DNA of 64,000 nt from Burkholderiaceae bacterium (GTDB lineage Bacteria; Pseudomonadota; Gammaproteobacteria; Burkholderiales; Burkholderiaceae_E): contig JAMLIS010000004.1 of NCBI GenBank assembly GCA_023954015.1, forward strand, positions 1 to 64,000, read 5' to 3'. Positions 44,223-54,121 of this stretch are shown here, piece by piece. Made by a program: the position numbers and the translations under genes. How positions within the stretch are numbered: the first letter of the stretch is position 1; every line of letters begins with the position of its first letter. The notes beneath the pieces were generated by a model. It was not told where the DNA came from. It saw only the letters and a program-made list of their open reading frames with translations, and did no database searches.

Positions 44223-44819
44223 ATGTTCCGGAAACTGCCGCTGATCGGCGCCCTGGTCCTCGCGCTGAACGCCACCCCCGACGGCGCGAGCGCAGCCGTC
44301 AACCCGCAGGTGCTCGTGGCCACCTCGATGGGCGATTTCGTCATCGAGCTGTATCCGGAGAAGGCGCCGAAAACCGTGGAGAACTTCCTGCGCTACGTCG
44401 ACGACGGCTTCTACGCCGGAACGATCTTCCATCGCGTGATCGGCAGCTTCATGATCCAGGGCGGCGGCTTCGGCTCCGACCTGTACCAGGGTGCGATGCG
44501 ACCGAAGCAGACGCGCGCGCCGATTCCGCTCGAATCGAGGAACGGGCTGAAGAACGACCGCGGCTGGGTCGCGATGGCCCGCACCGGCGACCCGGATTCG
44601 GCAACGGCGCAGTTCTTCGTGAACGTCGTCGACAATGCGAGCCTGAACCATCCGCAGCCGGACGGAAACGGCTACGCGGTATTCGGCAGGGTCGTGCGTG
44701 GCATCGAGGTCGTGGATGCGATCCGCGCGGTGCCGACGACCACGGTCGGACCCTTTCGCGACGTCCCGGCCTCGCCGGTGATCATCGAGTCGATCCGGCG
44801 CGTCGGCGCGAAGACTTGA
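44223..44819 (+). CDS. Periplasmic peptidyl-prolyl cis-trans isomerase (cyclophilin)
   Basis: Cyclophilin that speeds proline isomerisation during folding in the periplasm. The 198-aa precursor has a signal peptide (KLPLIGALVLALNATPDGASA). The cyclophilin domain follows: VATSMGDFVIELYPEKAPKTVENFLRYVDDGFY, IFHRVIGSFMIQGGG, WVAMARTGDPDSATAQFFVNV and YAVFGRVVRGIEVVDAI. The catalytic arginine lies in FHRV. In related genomes a second, cytoplasmic cyclophilin often follows; here lpxH follows directly. Confidence 0.94.
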   Translation: MFRKLPLIGALVLALNATPDGASAAVNPQVLVATSMGDFVIELYPEKAPKTVENFLRYVDDGFYAGTIFHRVIGSFMIQGGGFGSDLYQGAMRPKQTRAPIPLESRNGLKNDRGWVAMARTGDPDSATAQFFVNVVDNASLNHPQPDGNGYAVFGRVVRGIEVVDAIRAVPTTTVGPFRDVPASPVIIESIRRVGAKT

Positions 44820-44913
44820 GCGCCGCGTCGCCGCTTTCGACCGCCCCGACGCGTTCGGCACGAGCGGCGCGCCGCGCCGCATCCGCATCCGCATCGGAGA
44901 GCCTGGCGCTGCG

Positions 44914-45711
44914 ATGATCGAGATCGCCAACGATCCCGCCGACGTTGCGCTTTTCGCCTCGGACATGCACCTGGGCGAACACGACCCGGCAACGGCCGCA
45001 TTCTTCTTCGCTGCCTTCGATCGCGTCGCCGATTCGGCTTCGCACCTGTTCCTGCTGGGCGACCTGTTCGAGGCGTGGGCCGGCGACGACCAGCACGACG
45101 CGATCGCATCGGCCTTCGTCGAGCGCCTTCGGCGGATCGCCGCAGGCGGCACTGCGGTCTTCGTCATGCGCGGCAACCGCGACTTCCTGCTCGACGTGCC
45201 GCTGCCCGTCGCGAAGGGCATTGCGTCGTTCGCGCAACGCAGCGGCGCGACGATGATCGAGGACCCGAGCGTGGTTCGGCTGTTCGATCGCAACGTGCTG
45301 CTCGCCCACGGCGATGCACTGTGCACCGGCGACCTCGAATACCAGCAGGCACGCGCGATCGTGCGCGGGCGCCGATGGCAGGACGACTTCCTCGCGCGTG
45401 CGCCCGACGAGCGGCGGGCGATCGCTCGCCGGTTGCGCGAGGAGAGCCGGCGCGTGCAGGCGGCGCGCGCGCGCGAAGGCGGCGAACCGGGCGACGTCGA
45501 CGACGACGCCGTCGCCGCGGCGCTGCGCGAAAGCGGCGCGCAGGCGCTCGTCCACGGACACACGCATCGGCCGGCGCTGCATCGTCACGAGGTCGACGGC
45601 ACGGTGCGCGAGCGCTGGGTGCTGCCGGACTGGCAGGCGGCAGGCGCGGGCGAAGCGCCGCGTGGCGCGTTCCTGCGCGTCGATCGCCACGGGTGGCGCA
45701 CGATCGCCTGA
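44914..45711 (+). CDS. lpxH: UDP-2,3-diacylglucosamine diphosphatase
   Basis: Hydrolyses UDP-2,3-diacylglucosamine to lipid X in lipid A biosynthesis. The 265-aa metallophosphoesterase has all metal-binding motifs: SDMHLG, LLGDLFEAW, MRGNRDF, LAHGDALC and HGHTHRPAL. The membrane-associated cap region contains the YQQARAIVRGRRWQDDFLA segment. It is part of the conserved ppi-lpxH-cysE cluster. Confidence 0.94.
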   Translation: MIEIANDPADVALFASDMHLGEHDPATAAFFFAAFDRVADSASHLFLLGDLFEAWAGDDQHDAIASAFVERLRRIAAGGTAVFVMRGNRDFLLDVPLPVAKGIASFAQRSGATMIEDPSVVRLFDRNVLLAHGDALCTGDLEYQQARAIVRGRRWQDDFLARAPDERRAIARRLREESRRVQAARAREGGEPGDVDDDAVAAALRESGAQALVHGHTHRPALHRHEVDGTVRERWVLPDWQAAGAGEAPRGAFLRVDRHGWRTIA

Positions 45712-45756
45712 AGGCGCTGCCTTCTTCGAGAGTGCAGCCTCGAGCGTGCAGCCGCC

Positions 45757-46500
45757 CTACTCGACCATTCGATTCAGCGCGCCGATGTCCAGCGGTTCGC
45801 CGTGGTCGCAGACGTCGGCGCCCATCCGCGCGAGATACGCCTGCAGTTGTTCGATCAGGCGATCCTGCTCGGCGACGTGGTCGATCAGCATGTGCAGCGC
45901 CAGCGACAACGGATCGTCGCCGCCCTGCGTGAGCGCGTAGGCCGAGAAGCCCATCTTCGCCGCCTGCGCCTCGCGGCGCCGGTCGGCGTCCTCGACGATC
46001 ATTCGCGCCGGAATGCCCAGCGCGGTGGCGCCGGGAGGCACCTCCTTGATGACGACCGAGTTCGATCCGATGCGCGCGCCGTCGCCGACGGTGAACGGAC
46101 CCAGCACCTTCGCGCCCGCGCCGACGATCACTTCGCGTCCGAGCGTGGGGTGGCGCTTTCCGCGATTCAGCGACGTGCCGCCGAGCGTGACGCCCTGGTA
46201 GATCGTGCAGTCGTCGCCGATCTCGGCCGTCTCGCCGATCACCACGCCCATGCCGTGGTCGATGAACACACGCCTGCCGATGCGCGCACCGGGGTGGATC
46301 TCGATGCCGGTGAGCCAGCGCGAGAAATGCGAGACGCAGCGGCCGAGAATGCGAAAGCCGGCATTCCACAGCGCATGCGCGCCGCGGTGCAGCCAGAGCG
46401 CGTGCACGCCGGGATAGCAGAGTACGACCTCGAACGCCGAACGCGCAGCGGGATCCTTCCCCTGCACCGCGGCGATGTCTTCCCGCATTCGCGCGAGCAT
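45757..46500 (-). CDS. cysE: Serine O-acetyltransferase
   Basis: Makes O-acetylserine from serine and acetyl-CoA for cysteine synthesis. The 247-aa protein starts [36 protein letters not shown]. It continues into the left-handed beta-helix of hexapeptide repeats ([44 protein letters not shown]), including the catalytic histidine in DHGMG. A GGGAAA lies just before the ATG. The upstream DNA is a tandem-repeat region, so an alternative start into the repeat is unlikely. Confidence 0.95.
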   Translation of the reverse strand: MLARMREDIAAVQGKDPAARSAFEVVLCYPGVHALWLHRGAHALWNAGFRILGRCVSHFSRWLTGIEIHPGARIGRRVFIDHGMGVVIGETAEIGDDCTIYQGVTLGGTSLNRGKRHPTLGREVIVGAGAKVLGPFTVGDGARIGSNSVVIKEVPPGATALGIPARMIVEDADRRREAQAAKMGFSAYALTQGGDDPLSLALHMLIDHVAEQDRLIEQLQAYLARMGADVCDHGEPLDIGALNRMVE

Positions 46501-46579
46501 TTTCCCAGCCTCTCCGGTGACTTCGACCCGACCGCGCCGCCGTCCGGCGACGGGACCGCCGAAAGGCGGGGCATACCGC

Positions 46580-46697
46580 CCCACAGCGCGACACACAGCG
46601 CGACCCCACAGCGCGCCCCCACAGCGCGCCCCCACAGCGCGCCCCCACAGCGCGCCCCCACAGCGACCCCCCAGCGGCCCGAACAGCGACCCCACAG
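46580..46697. repeat. Tandem 13-bp repeat array upstream of cysE
   Basis: Unit CACAGCGCGCCCC starts at 46607, 46620, 46633, 46646 and 46659 (last copy altered), with degenerate copies at about 46582, 46594 and 46683. On the minus strand the unit reads GGGGCGCGCTGTG. The array fills most of the 205 bp between trmJ and cysE, where a cysE promoter or leader would be expected. Confidence 0.9.
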
Positions 46698-46705
46698 GGT
46701 CGAGT

Positions 46706-47548
46706 TTATGCGGAATCGGTCTCGTTCGATTGCGTGGGCGAAGATGCGCCGCCGTGCTCCGGCCCCCCGTAGGGGTTCACGCAAGCTCTCTCGATCTGCG
46801 TACATACGCCGCGCAACAACTCCACTTCCTCGACTTCGAGGCGCGTGCGCGACAGCAGGCGGCGCAGCCGCGGCATCAGCTTCTTCGGATGCCGCGGGTC
46901 GAGGAAGCCGATCCGCACCAGCGCGCGCTCCAGGTGCACATGCAACGCCTCGATCTGCTCGTGCGCTGCGAAGCGCGACGCCGCAGCGGGCGCGGGCCCG
47001 GGCGAACGAAGTCGTTCGTGCGCACGCAGGCAATACGCGACGATCTGCACCGCCTGCGCGAGATTCAGCGACGCGTAGTCGGTGCCGCCCGGAATGCTGC
47101 AGACGCGCTGGCACTGCCCGACCGCCTCGATCGACAGCCCGTTGCGCTCGGCGCCGAAAACGAAGCCGACGCGCGCCGACCCATCGGCGCTCGCTTCCTC
47201 GAAAGCCAGTGCCGCGATCTCCTCGGGCGGCTGCGGCGACGGGCCGAACTCGCGCGTGTCGGCACTGACGGCGATCGCCAGCCTGCACGGCGCGAGCGCG
47301 CTCGCGAGCGACTCGACGACGCAGGCGTTTTCCAGGACGTCGAGCGCGCCGCTGGCGCGCGCGACTGCCTCGGGATGCCGCGCAATGCGCTCGCTGCGCG
47401 GCGCGACGAGCACGAGTTCGTGCAGACCCATCACGCGCATCGCGCGCGCGGCGGCACCGACGTTGCCGGGATGGCTGGTGCCGACGAGGACGAAGCGAAC
47501 GCGCGACAACCACGCCGGCGCCGGTGCGTGGAGCGTGCTCAGTGCCAT
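46706..47548 (-). CDS. trmJ: tRNA (cytidine/uridine-2'-O-)-methyltransferase TrmJ
   Basis: SPOUT-family RNA 2'-O-methyltransferase acting on tRNA position 32. The 280-aa protein has [26 protein letters not shown] (motif 1 with the catalytic asparagine/arginine region), [15 protein letters not shown] (motif 2) and [24 protein letters not shown] (motif 3 and SAM trefoil knot). A C-terminal helical extension typical of TrmJ follows. ATG 47548. It is divergent from suhB with a 38-bp gap. Confidence 0.93.
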   Translation of the reverse strand: MALSTLHAPAPAWLSRVRFVLVGTSHPGNVGAAARAMRVMGLHELVLVAPRSERIARHPEAVARASGALDVLENACVVESLASALAPCRLAIAVSADTREFGPSPQPPEEIAALAFEEASADGSARVGFVFGAERNGLSIEAVGQCQRVCSIPGGTDYASLNLAQAVQIVAYCLRAHERLRSPGPAPAAASRFAAHEQIEALHVHLERALVRIGFLDPRHPKKLMPRLRRLLSRTRLEVEEVELLRGVCTQIERACVNPYGGPEHGGASSPTQSNETDSA

Positions 47549-47586
47549 CCCGTACAATCGAGTGTTACTCGCAAGGCCTCGTTCCG

Positions 47587-48447
47587 ATGCATCCGATGCT
47601 CAATGTCGCGGTTCGCGCGGCCCGCCGCGCGGCGCGAATCATCAACCGCGCGAGCCTCGACCTCGACACTCTCGCCGTCGCGCGCAAGCAGCGCAACGAC
47701 TTCGTCACCGAAGTCGACCATGCGTCGGAGAAGGCGATCATCGAAACGCTGCTCGGGGCCTATCCCGATCATACGATCCTCGGCGAGGAGTCGGGCCACC
47801 TGGTGCGCGGCGAGAAAGGCCCGGGCGGGCGCGCGGTCGAGCGCGACGAGAACGTCTGGATCATCGACCCGCTCGACGGCACGACGAACTTCATCCACGG
47901 TCTTCCGCAGTACGGGATCTCGATCGCGCTGATGCAGCGCGGCCAGGTCACGCAGGCCGTCGTCTACGACCCGAACCGCGACGAACTCTTCACCGCCACG
48001 CGCGGAGCCGGCGCGTTCCTGAACGATCGGCGCATCCGCGTCTCGAAACGCCAGAAACTCGAGGAAGCGCTGATCGGCACCGGTTTCCCGTACCGGAAGC
48101 TCGATCGTCTCGACGAATACCTGGCGATCTTCCGCACGCTGACCGAGCGCGCCGGCGGCATTCGCCGCCCGGGCGCGGCGGCGCTCGACCTCGCCTACGT
48201 CGCCTGCGGGCGTTTCGACGCGTTCTTCGAGATGGGGCTGAGTCCGTGGGACGTCGCGGCCGGAAGCCTGCTCATATCCGAGGCCGGGGGGCTGATCGGG
48301 GACTTCGGCGGCGAAGCCGACTACCTGTTCTCCGAACGCGTCGTCGCCGGCGCACCGAAAGTGTTCGGCGCAATGATCGGGTTGCTGCGGCCGGCGAATT
48401 CCAGCGGCGCAGCGGACCGGCGCGAGCCTGCCGATCCGCGCGCCTGA
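47587..48447 (+). CDS. suhB: Inositol-1-monophosphatase
   Basis: Magnesium-dependent, lithium-sensitive phosphatase of the inositol monophosphatase family (286 aa). Motif A is [18 protein letters not shown] and motif B is [19 protein letters not shown]. An EESG metal ligand motif lies near residue 68, and the N-terminal [23 protein letters not shown] is typical of SuhB. It is paired with trmJ as in other betaproteobacteria. A TACAAT at 47553-47558 could be its -10. Confidence 0.95.
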   Translation: MHPMLNVAVRAARRAARIINRASLDLDTLAVARKQRNDFVTEVDHASEKAIIETLLGAYPDHTILGEESGHLVRGEKGPGGRAVERDENVWIIDPLDGTTNFIHGLPQYGISIALMQRGQVTQAVVYDPNRDELFTATRGAGAFLNDRRIRVSKRQKLEEALIGTGFPYRKLDRLDEYLAIFRTLTERAGGIRRPGAAALDLAYVACGRFDAFFEMGLSPWDVAAGSLLISEAGGLIGDFGGEADYLFSERVVAGAPKVFGAMIGLLRPANSSGAADRREPADPRA

Positions 48448-48473
48448 AGCGCGGAGTCGCCGACCGCACCCCT

Positions 48474-48498
48474 CGGGCGAAATCGGGTCGCTCGCCCG
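48474..48498. terminator. Stem-loop between convergent suhB and MBL gene
   Basis: CGGGCGA and TCGCCCG form a perfect 7-bp stem around an 11-base loop in the gap between the two convergent genes. No T-tract follows on either strand, so it is only a candidate bidirectional terminator. Confidence 0.35.
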
Positions 48499-48533
48499 GC
48501 AACCGCCCGGCCAGCACCCCCCGCCGAGCGCTT

Positions 48534-49517
48534 TCAGGCCGACGCTTTCGCGTCGAGCCAGGCTTCGAGGCCGGCGGCATTCAGCTGGATGTCCAGCTCG
48601 AAGAGCGCGAGCAGCGCCTCGCGCCCCAACGGCCAGCGCTGGCGTTGCGCCTCGTCCAGGACGATCGCGCGCACACCCTCGCGCAAGCGCTGCGAACGCC
48701 GTTCGCCGTCGAGCTTCGCTTGCTCGCATTCGAGCGCGAGCGCCGCGTGCGCATCGATCAGGCGATGCAGGTCCTCGCCGCAACGCTGCACATCGCGCAC
48801 CTGGCCGAAGTGCGTGACGTAGACCGCGCCGGGCCGGCGCGCGAGCAGCCGGTCGATCGACGCGTGCAGCGCCGGCGGGTCGAACTGCACCGGCGTCGTC
48901 GACGGAAAGATCGCCGGCCGGCCGTCGACGTCCAGCTCGCGATACGACAGCCCGAAGGTGTCGCCGGCGAACACGTGTCCCGAACGCTCGTCGACGATGC
49001 ACACGTGATGCCGCGCGTGGCCCGGCGTGTCGAGGAACTCGAAGCGCCGTCCGTTCAGGAAAACGCTGGCGCCTTCGGGCGTCTCGACGACACGCTCGGC
49101 GGGCACCGGCACGATGTCGCCGTACATGCGCCGTGCCTCCGCAGCACCGTAGACCTCGACGGTGCCGGCGACGAGCCGCGCCGGGTCGATCATGTGACGC
49201 GCGCCGCGCGGGTGCACGGTGAGCCGCGCGTTCCGGAAATGCCGCATGTACGAGCCGGCGCCGCCGGCGTGATCGAGGTGCACGTGCGTGAGCAGCACCC
49301 AGTCGACGTCCTCGGGCGACAGGCCCTTGGCATCGAGCGCCGACAGCACCTTCGGCAGCGACGCGTTCGAGGCGGTGTCCACGAGCGCGGCGCGGCCGCC
49401 CTCGACGACCAGGTGCACTGCGTCGAGCATCGGGCGCTCGAAGCCGGAATCGATGGCGCTGATGCCGTGTTCGTAGTCGATGAAGGCGGGAATGGTCATG
49501 GGCGGTTTCGTCGTCAT
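48534..49517 (-). CDS. Metallo-beta-lactamase-fold hydrolase
   Basis: Zinc hydrolase of the MBL superfamily, 327 aa. The metal-binding motif THVHLDHAGG is intact, with further ligands in DTPGHARHHVCIV, FAGDTFGLSY and VYVTHFGQV. A helical C-terminal region of about 80 residues follows. It starts in an ATGA overlap with the NUDIX gene, with ATG 49499 as an alternative. Related proteins hydrolyse acyl thioesters, lactones or nucleotide derivatives; co-expression with a NUDIX enzyme suggests CoA- or nucleotide-linked metabolites, but the substrate is not evident. Confidence 0.88.
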   Translation of the reverse strand: MTTKPPMTIPAFIDYEHGISAIDSGFERPMLDAVHLVVEGGRAALVDTASNASLPKVLSALDAKGLSPEDVDWVLLTHVHLDHAGGAGSYMRHFRNARLTVHPRGARHMIDPARLVAGTVEVYGAAEARRMYGDIVPVPAERVVETPEGASVFLNGRRFEFLDTPGHARHHVCIVDERSGHVFAGDTFGLSYRELDVDGRPAIFPSTTPVQFDPPALHASIDRLLARRPGAVYVTHFGQVRDVQRCGEDLHRLIDAHAALALECEQAKLDGERRSQRLREGVRAIVLDEAQRQRWPLGREALLALFELDIQLNAAGLEAWLDAKASA

Positions 49518-50437
49518 CGGGTTTCGGCGTCGAGTCCGAGCAGCGAATCGAAGCCCGCGGGCGGCTCGAACAAGTCGTCGCGCAGCAGCAGGCAGTCGGG
49601 CCCCGGGATCGCACACTCGCGCACGGGGTGCCGCGGGTGCCCCGGATAGGCGATCGCCCGCACCCCGTTCTCCTCGAAGGGTTCGGGCTCGATCAGCGGC
49701 GGCCTGCGCGTTCGCGCCTCGGCGAGCACCGAAGCGACGCACGCGTGGCGCGCGAGATGCACCAGGCTCATCAGCTGCACCGGCGCGACGACGATCTCGC
49801 GGCGTCGGTAGCGCTCGAGCGCCACGCGCGGACGCAGCCATAGGCTGTCGGTGGCTTCGTGGTCGTCGTGACTCGCCTGCTGGCCGGCGGGCAGTCGCGC
49901 GACGAAGAAGCGCGCGTCGAAACGCCGGTTCATCATCGCCGGAACGCGCGGCGTGATCCAGCGCGTCCACGGCACGAGCGATTCGGTGTCCAGGCGCAGC
50001 GCGAGCGCATCGAGCACTGCGTCGAAACGCTGCGCCCTGCGCGCGCCGTCCCGCACACGCTGGGCGGCTGCGGCGTCGGCTCCGTGCGCGAACAGCACGC
50101 CCGATTCCTCGAGCGTCTCGCGGCAGGCGGCGACGAACAGCGCCGCCGCGTCGCGTGCATCGAGCCGCGGCTCGCCGAGTCGGGCGTGCAACTGCTCGGG
50201 CGACGCGTCGACGCAGCGCGCGCCTGCGACGACGCGATCGACCGCATCGAGCTTGCCGCCGGGGAAGACGAATGCGCCGCCCAGCACCTCGGATTTCGCA
50301 TGCCGGCGCAGCATCAGCACCTCGAGCCCGTGTTCGCCGTCGCGCAGCACGACCACCGTCGCCGCAGCCAGCACCGGCGTCGCGACCGGCCCGGCGAATA
50401 TCGCGCGCGACGCGTGCCCGGTCGTCGAATCGTTCAT
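49514..50437 (-). CDS. NUDIX hydrolase, NUDT19/CoA-diphosphatase-like
   Basis: Hydrolyses a nucleoside diphosphate linked to another moiety. The 307-aa protein starts with a beta-strand AAATVVVLRDGEHGLEVLMLRRH. The Nudix box is split: GGAFVFPGGKLDAVD, then about 40 inserted residues, then AACRETLEESGVLF. This insertion is typical of the NUDT19/RP2-like subfamily of CoA diphosphatases. The catalytic RE-x-x-EE glutamates are present. It overlaps the MBL gene by 4 bp. Confidence 0.86.
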   Translation of the reverse strand: MNDSTTGHASRAIFAGPVATPVLAAATVVVLRDGEHGLEVLMLRRHAKSEVLGGAFVFPGGKLDAVDRVVAGARCVDASPEQLHARLGEPRLDARDAAALFVAACRETLEESGVLFAHGADAAAAQRVRDGARRAQRFDAVLDALALRLDTESLVPWTRWITPRVPAMMNRRFDARFFVARLPAGQQASHDDHEATDSLWLRPRVALERYRRREIVVAPVQLMSLVHLARHACVASVLAEARTRRPPLIEPEPFEENGVRAIAYPGHPRHPVRECAIPGPDCLLLRDDLFEPPAGFDSLLGLDAETR

Positions 50438-50878
50438 CACCCTCCCGGAAAGGCCTGCTCTTGTACCCGCGCATTCTGCCCCAACGTACGTCGTGCGCCG
50501 GCGCGGGAGCACGACGATGATGCCGATTCCCGTCGAGTCGGCTACCATGTCCCCTTCCGTCACCGTAACGCGCTGCGCATTCGCCGCGCGTTCGACGAGC
50601 CGCAGATGAACGCACCGATCGTCCGCATCGCCAGGCTGCATGCCGGCGCGCCGCAAGGCGCCGCCGTGGGGCAGCGCGTGCGCGCGCCCGGTGCACGGGC
50701 ACGACTCGAAGCGACCTGCCGGTCGGGCACGTCCGCCTTCGATCGATAGCCCGGCGATCAACCCTCGAATCCTCCGCCCCTTCGAGATCGCCGGGTCCTC
50801 CCCGGGGGGCTCGTCTCGCGCTGCGAAAGCACCGCGCTTTCCCGAATCGCCCGCGTTCGCCTCTTCAAGGAGCTCGCC
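50438..50878. other. Divergent intergenic region, NUDIX to rnk
   Basis: About 440 bp separating two divergently transcribed genes. Short frames exist on both strands but none shows a family pattern. The only clear element is the rnk ribosome-binding site (AAGGAG) just before 50879. I see no RNA gene or convincing operator. Confidence 0.4.
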
Positions 50879-51286
50879 ATGACACACGCCTCGAACGACT
50901 TTCGGCTGCTGAACGAACTGGACCACGTGCGCATCGATCGCCTGCTCTCCCGCAACGGCCACGCCGGCGAGAGGCTGACCGAACTGCTCGAGGACGCCGA
51001 CGTCGTCTCGCCGCGCGAGGTGCCGGCCGACGTCGTCACGATGTACACCCGCGTCACCGTGGACGACCTCGTCGACGGCGGCCAACGCACGCTGACGCTG
51101 TGCTACCCCGAGGACGCCGATGCGTCGGCCGGTTTCGTCTCGGTGCTCTCGCCGATCGGAACCGCGCTGCTCGGCCGGCGCCTGGGCGAGGAGACGCAGT
51201 GGACGACGCCGACCGGCGCCGTACAGCGCCTGCGGGTCGCCGAACTCCTGTTCCAGCCCGAAGCGAACGGCGACTACACGCGCTGA
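50879..51286 (+). CDS. rnk: Nucleoside diphosphate kinase regulator Rnk (GreA/GreB C-terminal-like)
   Basis: RNA-polymerase-binding protein of the Gre-factor family (135 aa). A short N-terminal coiled-coil (FRLLNELDHVRIDRLLSR) precedes an FKBP-like C-terminal domain with VTMYTRVTVDDL, RTLTLCYPEDAD, VSVLSPIGTALLGRRLGEE and RLRVAELLFQPEA. The AAGGAG ribosome-binding site is 7 bases from ATG. Rnk competes with GreA and DksA at the polymerase secondary channel. Confidence 0.9.
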   Translation: MTHASNDFRLLNELDHVRIDRLLSRNGHAGERLTELLEDADVVSPREVPADVVTMYTRVTVDDLVDGGQRTLTLCYPEDADASAGFVSVLSPIGTALLGRRLGEETQWTTPTGAVQRLRVAELLFQPEANGDYTR

Positions 51287-51293
51287 AGCGCGG

Positions 51294-51318
51294 GCGCCGG
51301 CGGACGCGATGCCGGCGC
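51294..51318 (+). terminator. GC-rich stem-loop after rnk
   Basis: GCGCCGGC and GCCGGCGC form a perfect 8-bp stem with a 9-base loop, 8 bp after the rnk stop. There is no T-run, so it may be a weak or factor-dependent terminator. Confidence 0.4.
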
Positions 51319-51379
51319 GTCGCTGCGTGCATCATTCGCCCTGGGTGGCCCGGCGGGCCGAACTCCGAAGCTACAGGCG

Positions 51380-54088
51380 ATGACGCAGGACGGCACCATC
51401 GACGGCGATCCCGGATCGAAAACAGACGCTGCGCATACGCCCGTGATGCAGCAGTACCTGCGCATCAAGGGCGAGCATCGGTCGCGCCTCCTGTTCTACC
51501 GGATGGGCGACTTCTACGAACTGTTCTACGAGGATGCCGAGCGCGCTTCGCGCCTGCTCGGGATCACGCTGACGAAACGCGGCGCATCGGCCGGCGTCCC
51601 GATTCCGATGGCCGGCGTGCCCGTGCATTCGGTCGAGCAGTACCTGGCACGCCTGGTGCGCCAGGGAGAGTCGGTCGCGGTATGCGAGCAGATCGGCGAT
51701 CCGGCGAGCGCGAAGGGACCGGTGGAGCGCAAGGTCGTTCGCATCGTCACGCCCGGCACCGTCACCGATGCGCAGCTGCTGCCCGATCGCGACGACACGG
51801 TGCTGCTCGCGCTGTCGCCTCTCGCCGGCGCGCGCCTGGGCGCCGCCTGGATGGTCGTCTCGAGCGGAGAGTGCTGGCTCGCCGAGCTGGAAGCCGAAAC
51901 GCTCGCGCGCGAGATCGACCGGCTGCGTCCGGTCGAAGTGCTGCTCGCGGAAGGCGCGCAATTGCCGGCCTCGTCGAAGGACGCGCAGGCGTGGCAGGAC
52001 GCGCTCGGCAGCGCCGCGATCGCGCGCGCGCCTGCCTGGCAGTTCGACGCGCAGCGCGGGGAACGCCGATTGTGCGAACTGTTCGGCACGCGCGATCTCG
52101 CGGGATTCGGCGCGCAGGGACTGGACGCCGCGCTCGGCGCGGCCGGAGCACTCGTCGAGCACGTCGAGCGCACGCAGGGGCGCGTGCCGTCGCATCTGCA
52201 GGGTTTGCGCGTGCTCGACACGGACGAGTGCGTCGTCGTCGACGCCGTCGCGCGGCGCAACCTCGAGATCGTCGAGAGCCTGCGCGGCGACGAGGGCCCG
52301 TCGCTGCTGCGCCTGCTCGACCGCTGCGCGACCAGTGCCGGCGCGCGGCTATTGCGTCGCTGGCTGCTCGAGCCGCCGCGCAGCCAGCAGGTCGCTGCAC
52401 AGCGCCATCGGTGCGTGCAACTCCTGCTCGACGCCTCGCCGGGCCACCAAGCGTTGCACGCCGAGTTGCGTGCACTGCCCGACCTGGAACGCGTGGCGAC
52501 GCGCATCGCACTCGGGTCGGTGCGTCCCCGCGAGCTGGCCGCGCTGCGCGACGCCGTTCCGATCCTGCGACGCATCCGGCAGGCGATCGCCGCGCTCGAC
52601 GGCGAATCCTTTCGCGAAGCCGGGCGCGCGCTCGAACTCGCGCCGCCCGCCTGGGAGCCGATCGCGCACGCACTGCTCGACGAGCCGGCGGCGCAGGCGC
52701 GCGACGGCGGCGTGCTGCGCGACGGATACGACGCAACGCTCGACGAGCTGCGCGCGATCGACCGCGACGGGGATGCCCTGCTCGCCGCGATGGAACGGCG
52801 GGAGCGCGAACGTACGGGCATCGCGAACCTGCGCGTCGGCTACAACAGCGTGCACGGGTACTTCATCGAGGTCACGCGCGGCCAGGCGGCGCGCGTGCCC
52901 GACGACTACCGGCGGCGACAGACGCTGAAGAACGCCGAGCGTTACGTCACGCCCGAACTGAAGGCCTTCGAGGACAAGGCGCTGTCGGCGCGCGAACGCG
53001 CGCTCGCCGTCGAGCGCTCGCTGTACGAGGTGCTCGTCGAGTCGCTCGGGCCGGCAGTGCGCGACTGGCAGCGCGCAGGTCGCGCGATCGCGCAACTCGA
53101 CGTGTTCGCCACGCTCGCCGAACGCGCACGCACGCTGCGCTGGGTGCGTCCCCGCTTCGCGTCGCTGCCGGGTATCGAGATCCGCGCCGGCCGGCACCCG
53201 CTCGTCGAAGCGGCGATCGAGCAGTACGTGCCCAACGACTGCGTGATGCGCGACAGCCGGCGCATGCTGCTGATCACCGGTCCCAACATGGGCGGGAAGT
53301 CGACGTACATGCGCTCGGTCGCGCTGATCGCCCTGCTCGCCTACTGCGGCAGCTTCGTTCCGGCCGACGCGTGCGAGATCGGGCCTGTCGACCGGATCTT
53401 CACGCGGGTCGGCGCCTCCGACGACCTGGCCGGCGGGCGCTCGACCTTCATGGTCGAGATGACCGAGGCGGCCGCGATCCTGCACGCGGCCACCGACCGC
53501 TCGCTGGTGCTGATGGACGAGATCGGTCGCGGCACCTCGACCTTCGACGGGCTGGCGCTCGCACACGCGATCGCCGCACGGCTGCTCGCCCACAACCGGG
53601 CGCTTACGCTGTTCGCGACGCACTACTTCGAGCTCACGCGCCTGAGCGAGCGTCATCCGCAAGCGGTCAACCTGCACCTGGCCGCTGCCGAACACCGCGG
53701 CGGCATCGTCTTCCTGCACGCGTTGCGCGACGGGCCGGCGAACCGCAGCTACGGCCTGCAGGTGGCACGGCTGGCCGGCATTCCGCAACCGGTGGTGCGC
53801 GCCGCCGAGCGCATGCTCGGCGAACTCGAAGCGCACGCGCGCGCGCAGCAACCGCAACTCGACCTGTTCGCGTTCGCCGCCGACGAAGGCGCGAGCAATT
53901 CCGTGCAAGACGACGCCAAGGCGATGCCTTCGTCGGCGCCGGCGGCGCCGGACGCGGCCGATTCCGCGCACTGCGAGGTCATCGCTCGCCTGCGCGAGAT
54001 CGACCCCGACGCACTGAGCGCGCGCGACGCGCTCGAACTCGTCTACGCGCTGCGCGACCGTCTCGCCGGCCGACGCCAGACCGCGTGA
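51380..54088 (+). CDS. mutS: DNA mismatch repair protein MutS
   Basis: Recognises mismatches and small loops in DNA. The 902-aa protein is slightly longer than E. coli MutS (853 aa). The N-terminal mismatch-binding motif [12 protein letters not shown] (Phe-x-Glu type) is intact. The core domain follows, then the ATPase with Walker [14 protein letters not shown], Walker [25 protein letters not shown] and ATHYFEL. The C-terminal tail carries [21 protein letters not shown], the tetramerisation and beta-clamp region. It converges on the ctaA-like gene; the 33-bp gap has no visible terminator. Confidence 0.97.
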   Translation: MTQDGTIDGDPGSKTDAAHTPVMQQYLRIKGEHRSRLLFYRMGDFYELFYEDAERASRLLGITLTKRGASAGVPIPMAGVPVHSVEQYLARLVRQGESVAVCEQIGDPASAKGPVERKVVRIVTPGTVTDAQLLPDRDDTVLLALSPLAGARLGAAWMVVSSGECWLAELEAETLAREIDRLRPVEVLLAEGAQLPASSKDAQAWQDALGSAAIARAPAWQFDAQRGERRLCELFGTRDLAGFGAQGLDAALGAAGALVEHVERTQGRVPSHLQGLRVLDTDECVVVDAVARRNLEIVESLRGDEGPSLLRLLDRCATSAGARLLRRWLLEPPRSQQVAAQRHRCVQLLLDASPGHQALHAELRALPDLERVATRIALGSVRPRELAALRDAVPILRRIRQAIAALDGESFREAGRALELAPPAWEPIAHALLDEPAAQARDGGVLRDGYDATLDELRAIDRDGDALLAAMERRERERTGIANLRVGYNSVHGYFIEVTRGQAARVPDDYRRRQTLKNAERYVTPELKAFEDKALSARERALAVERSLYEVLVESLGPAVRDWQRAGRAIAQLDVFATLAERARTLRWVRPRFASLPGIEIRAGRHPLVEAAIEQYVPNDCVMRDSRRMLLITGPNMGGKSTYMRSVALIALLAYCGSFVPADACEIGPVDRIFTRVGASDDLAGGRSTFMVEMTEAAAILHAATDRSLVLMDEIGRGTSTFDGLALAHAIAARLLAHNRALTLFATHYFELTRLSERHPQAVNLHLAAAEHRGGIVFLHALRDGPANRSYGLQVARLAGIPQPVVRAAERMLGELEAHARAQQPQLDLFAFAADEGASNSVQDDAKAMPSSAPAAPDAADSAHCEVIARLREIDPDALSARDALELVYALRDRLAGRRQTA

Positions 54089-54121
54089 GCGGCCTGCTGA
54101 CCCACGGAGGCGCGACCCGGA

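Noticed and set aside
43361..44917. Plus-strand frame of 518 codons through the TPR and cyclophilin genes
   Set aside because: Shifted shadow of two genes that have signal peptides and family motifs in the other frame.
46580..46697. Possible CRISPR array
   Set aside because: The 13-bp units are directly adjacent with no spacers and no cas genes nearby; a simple tandem repeat.
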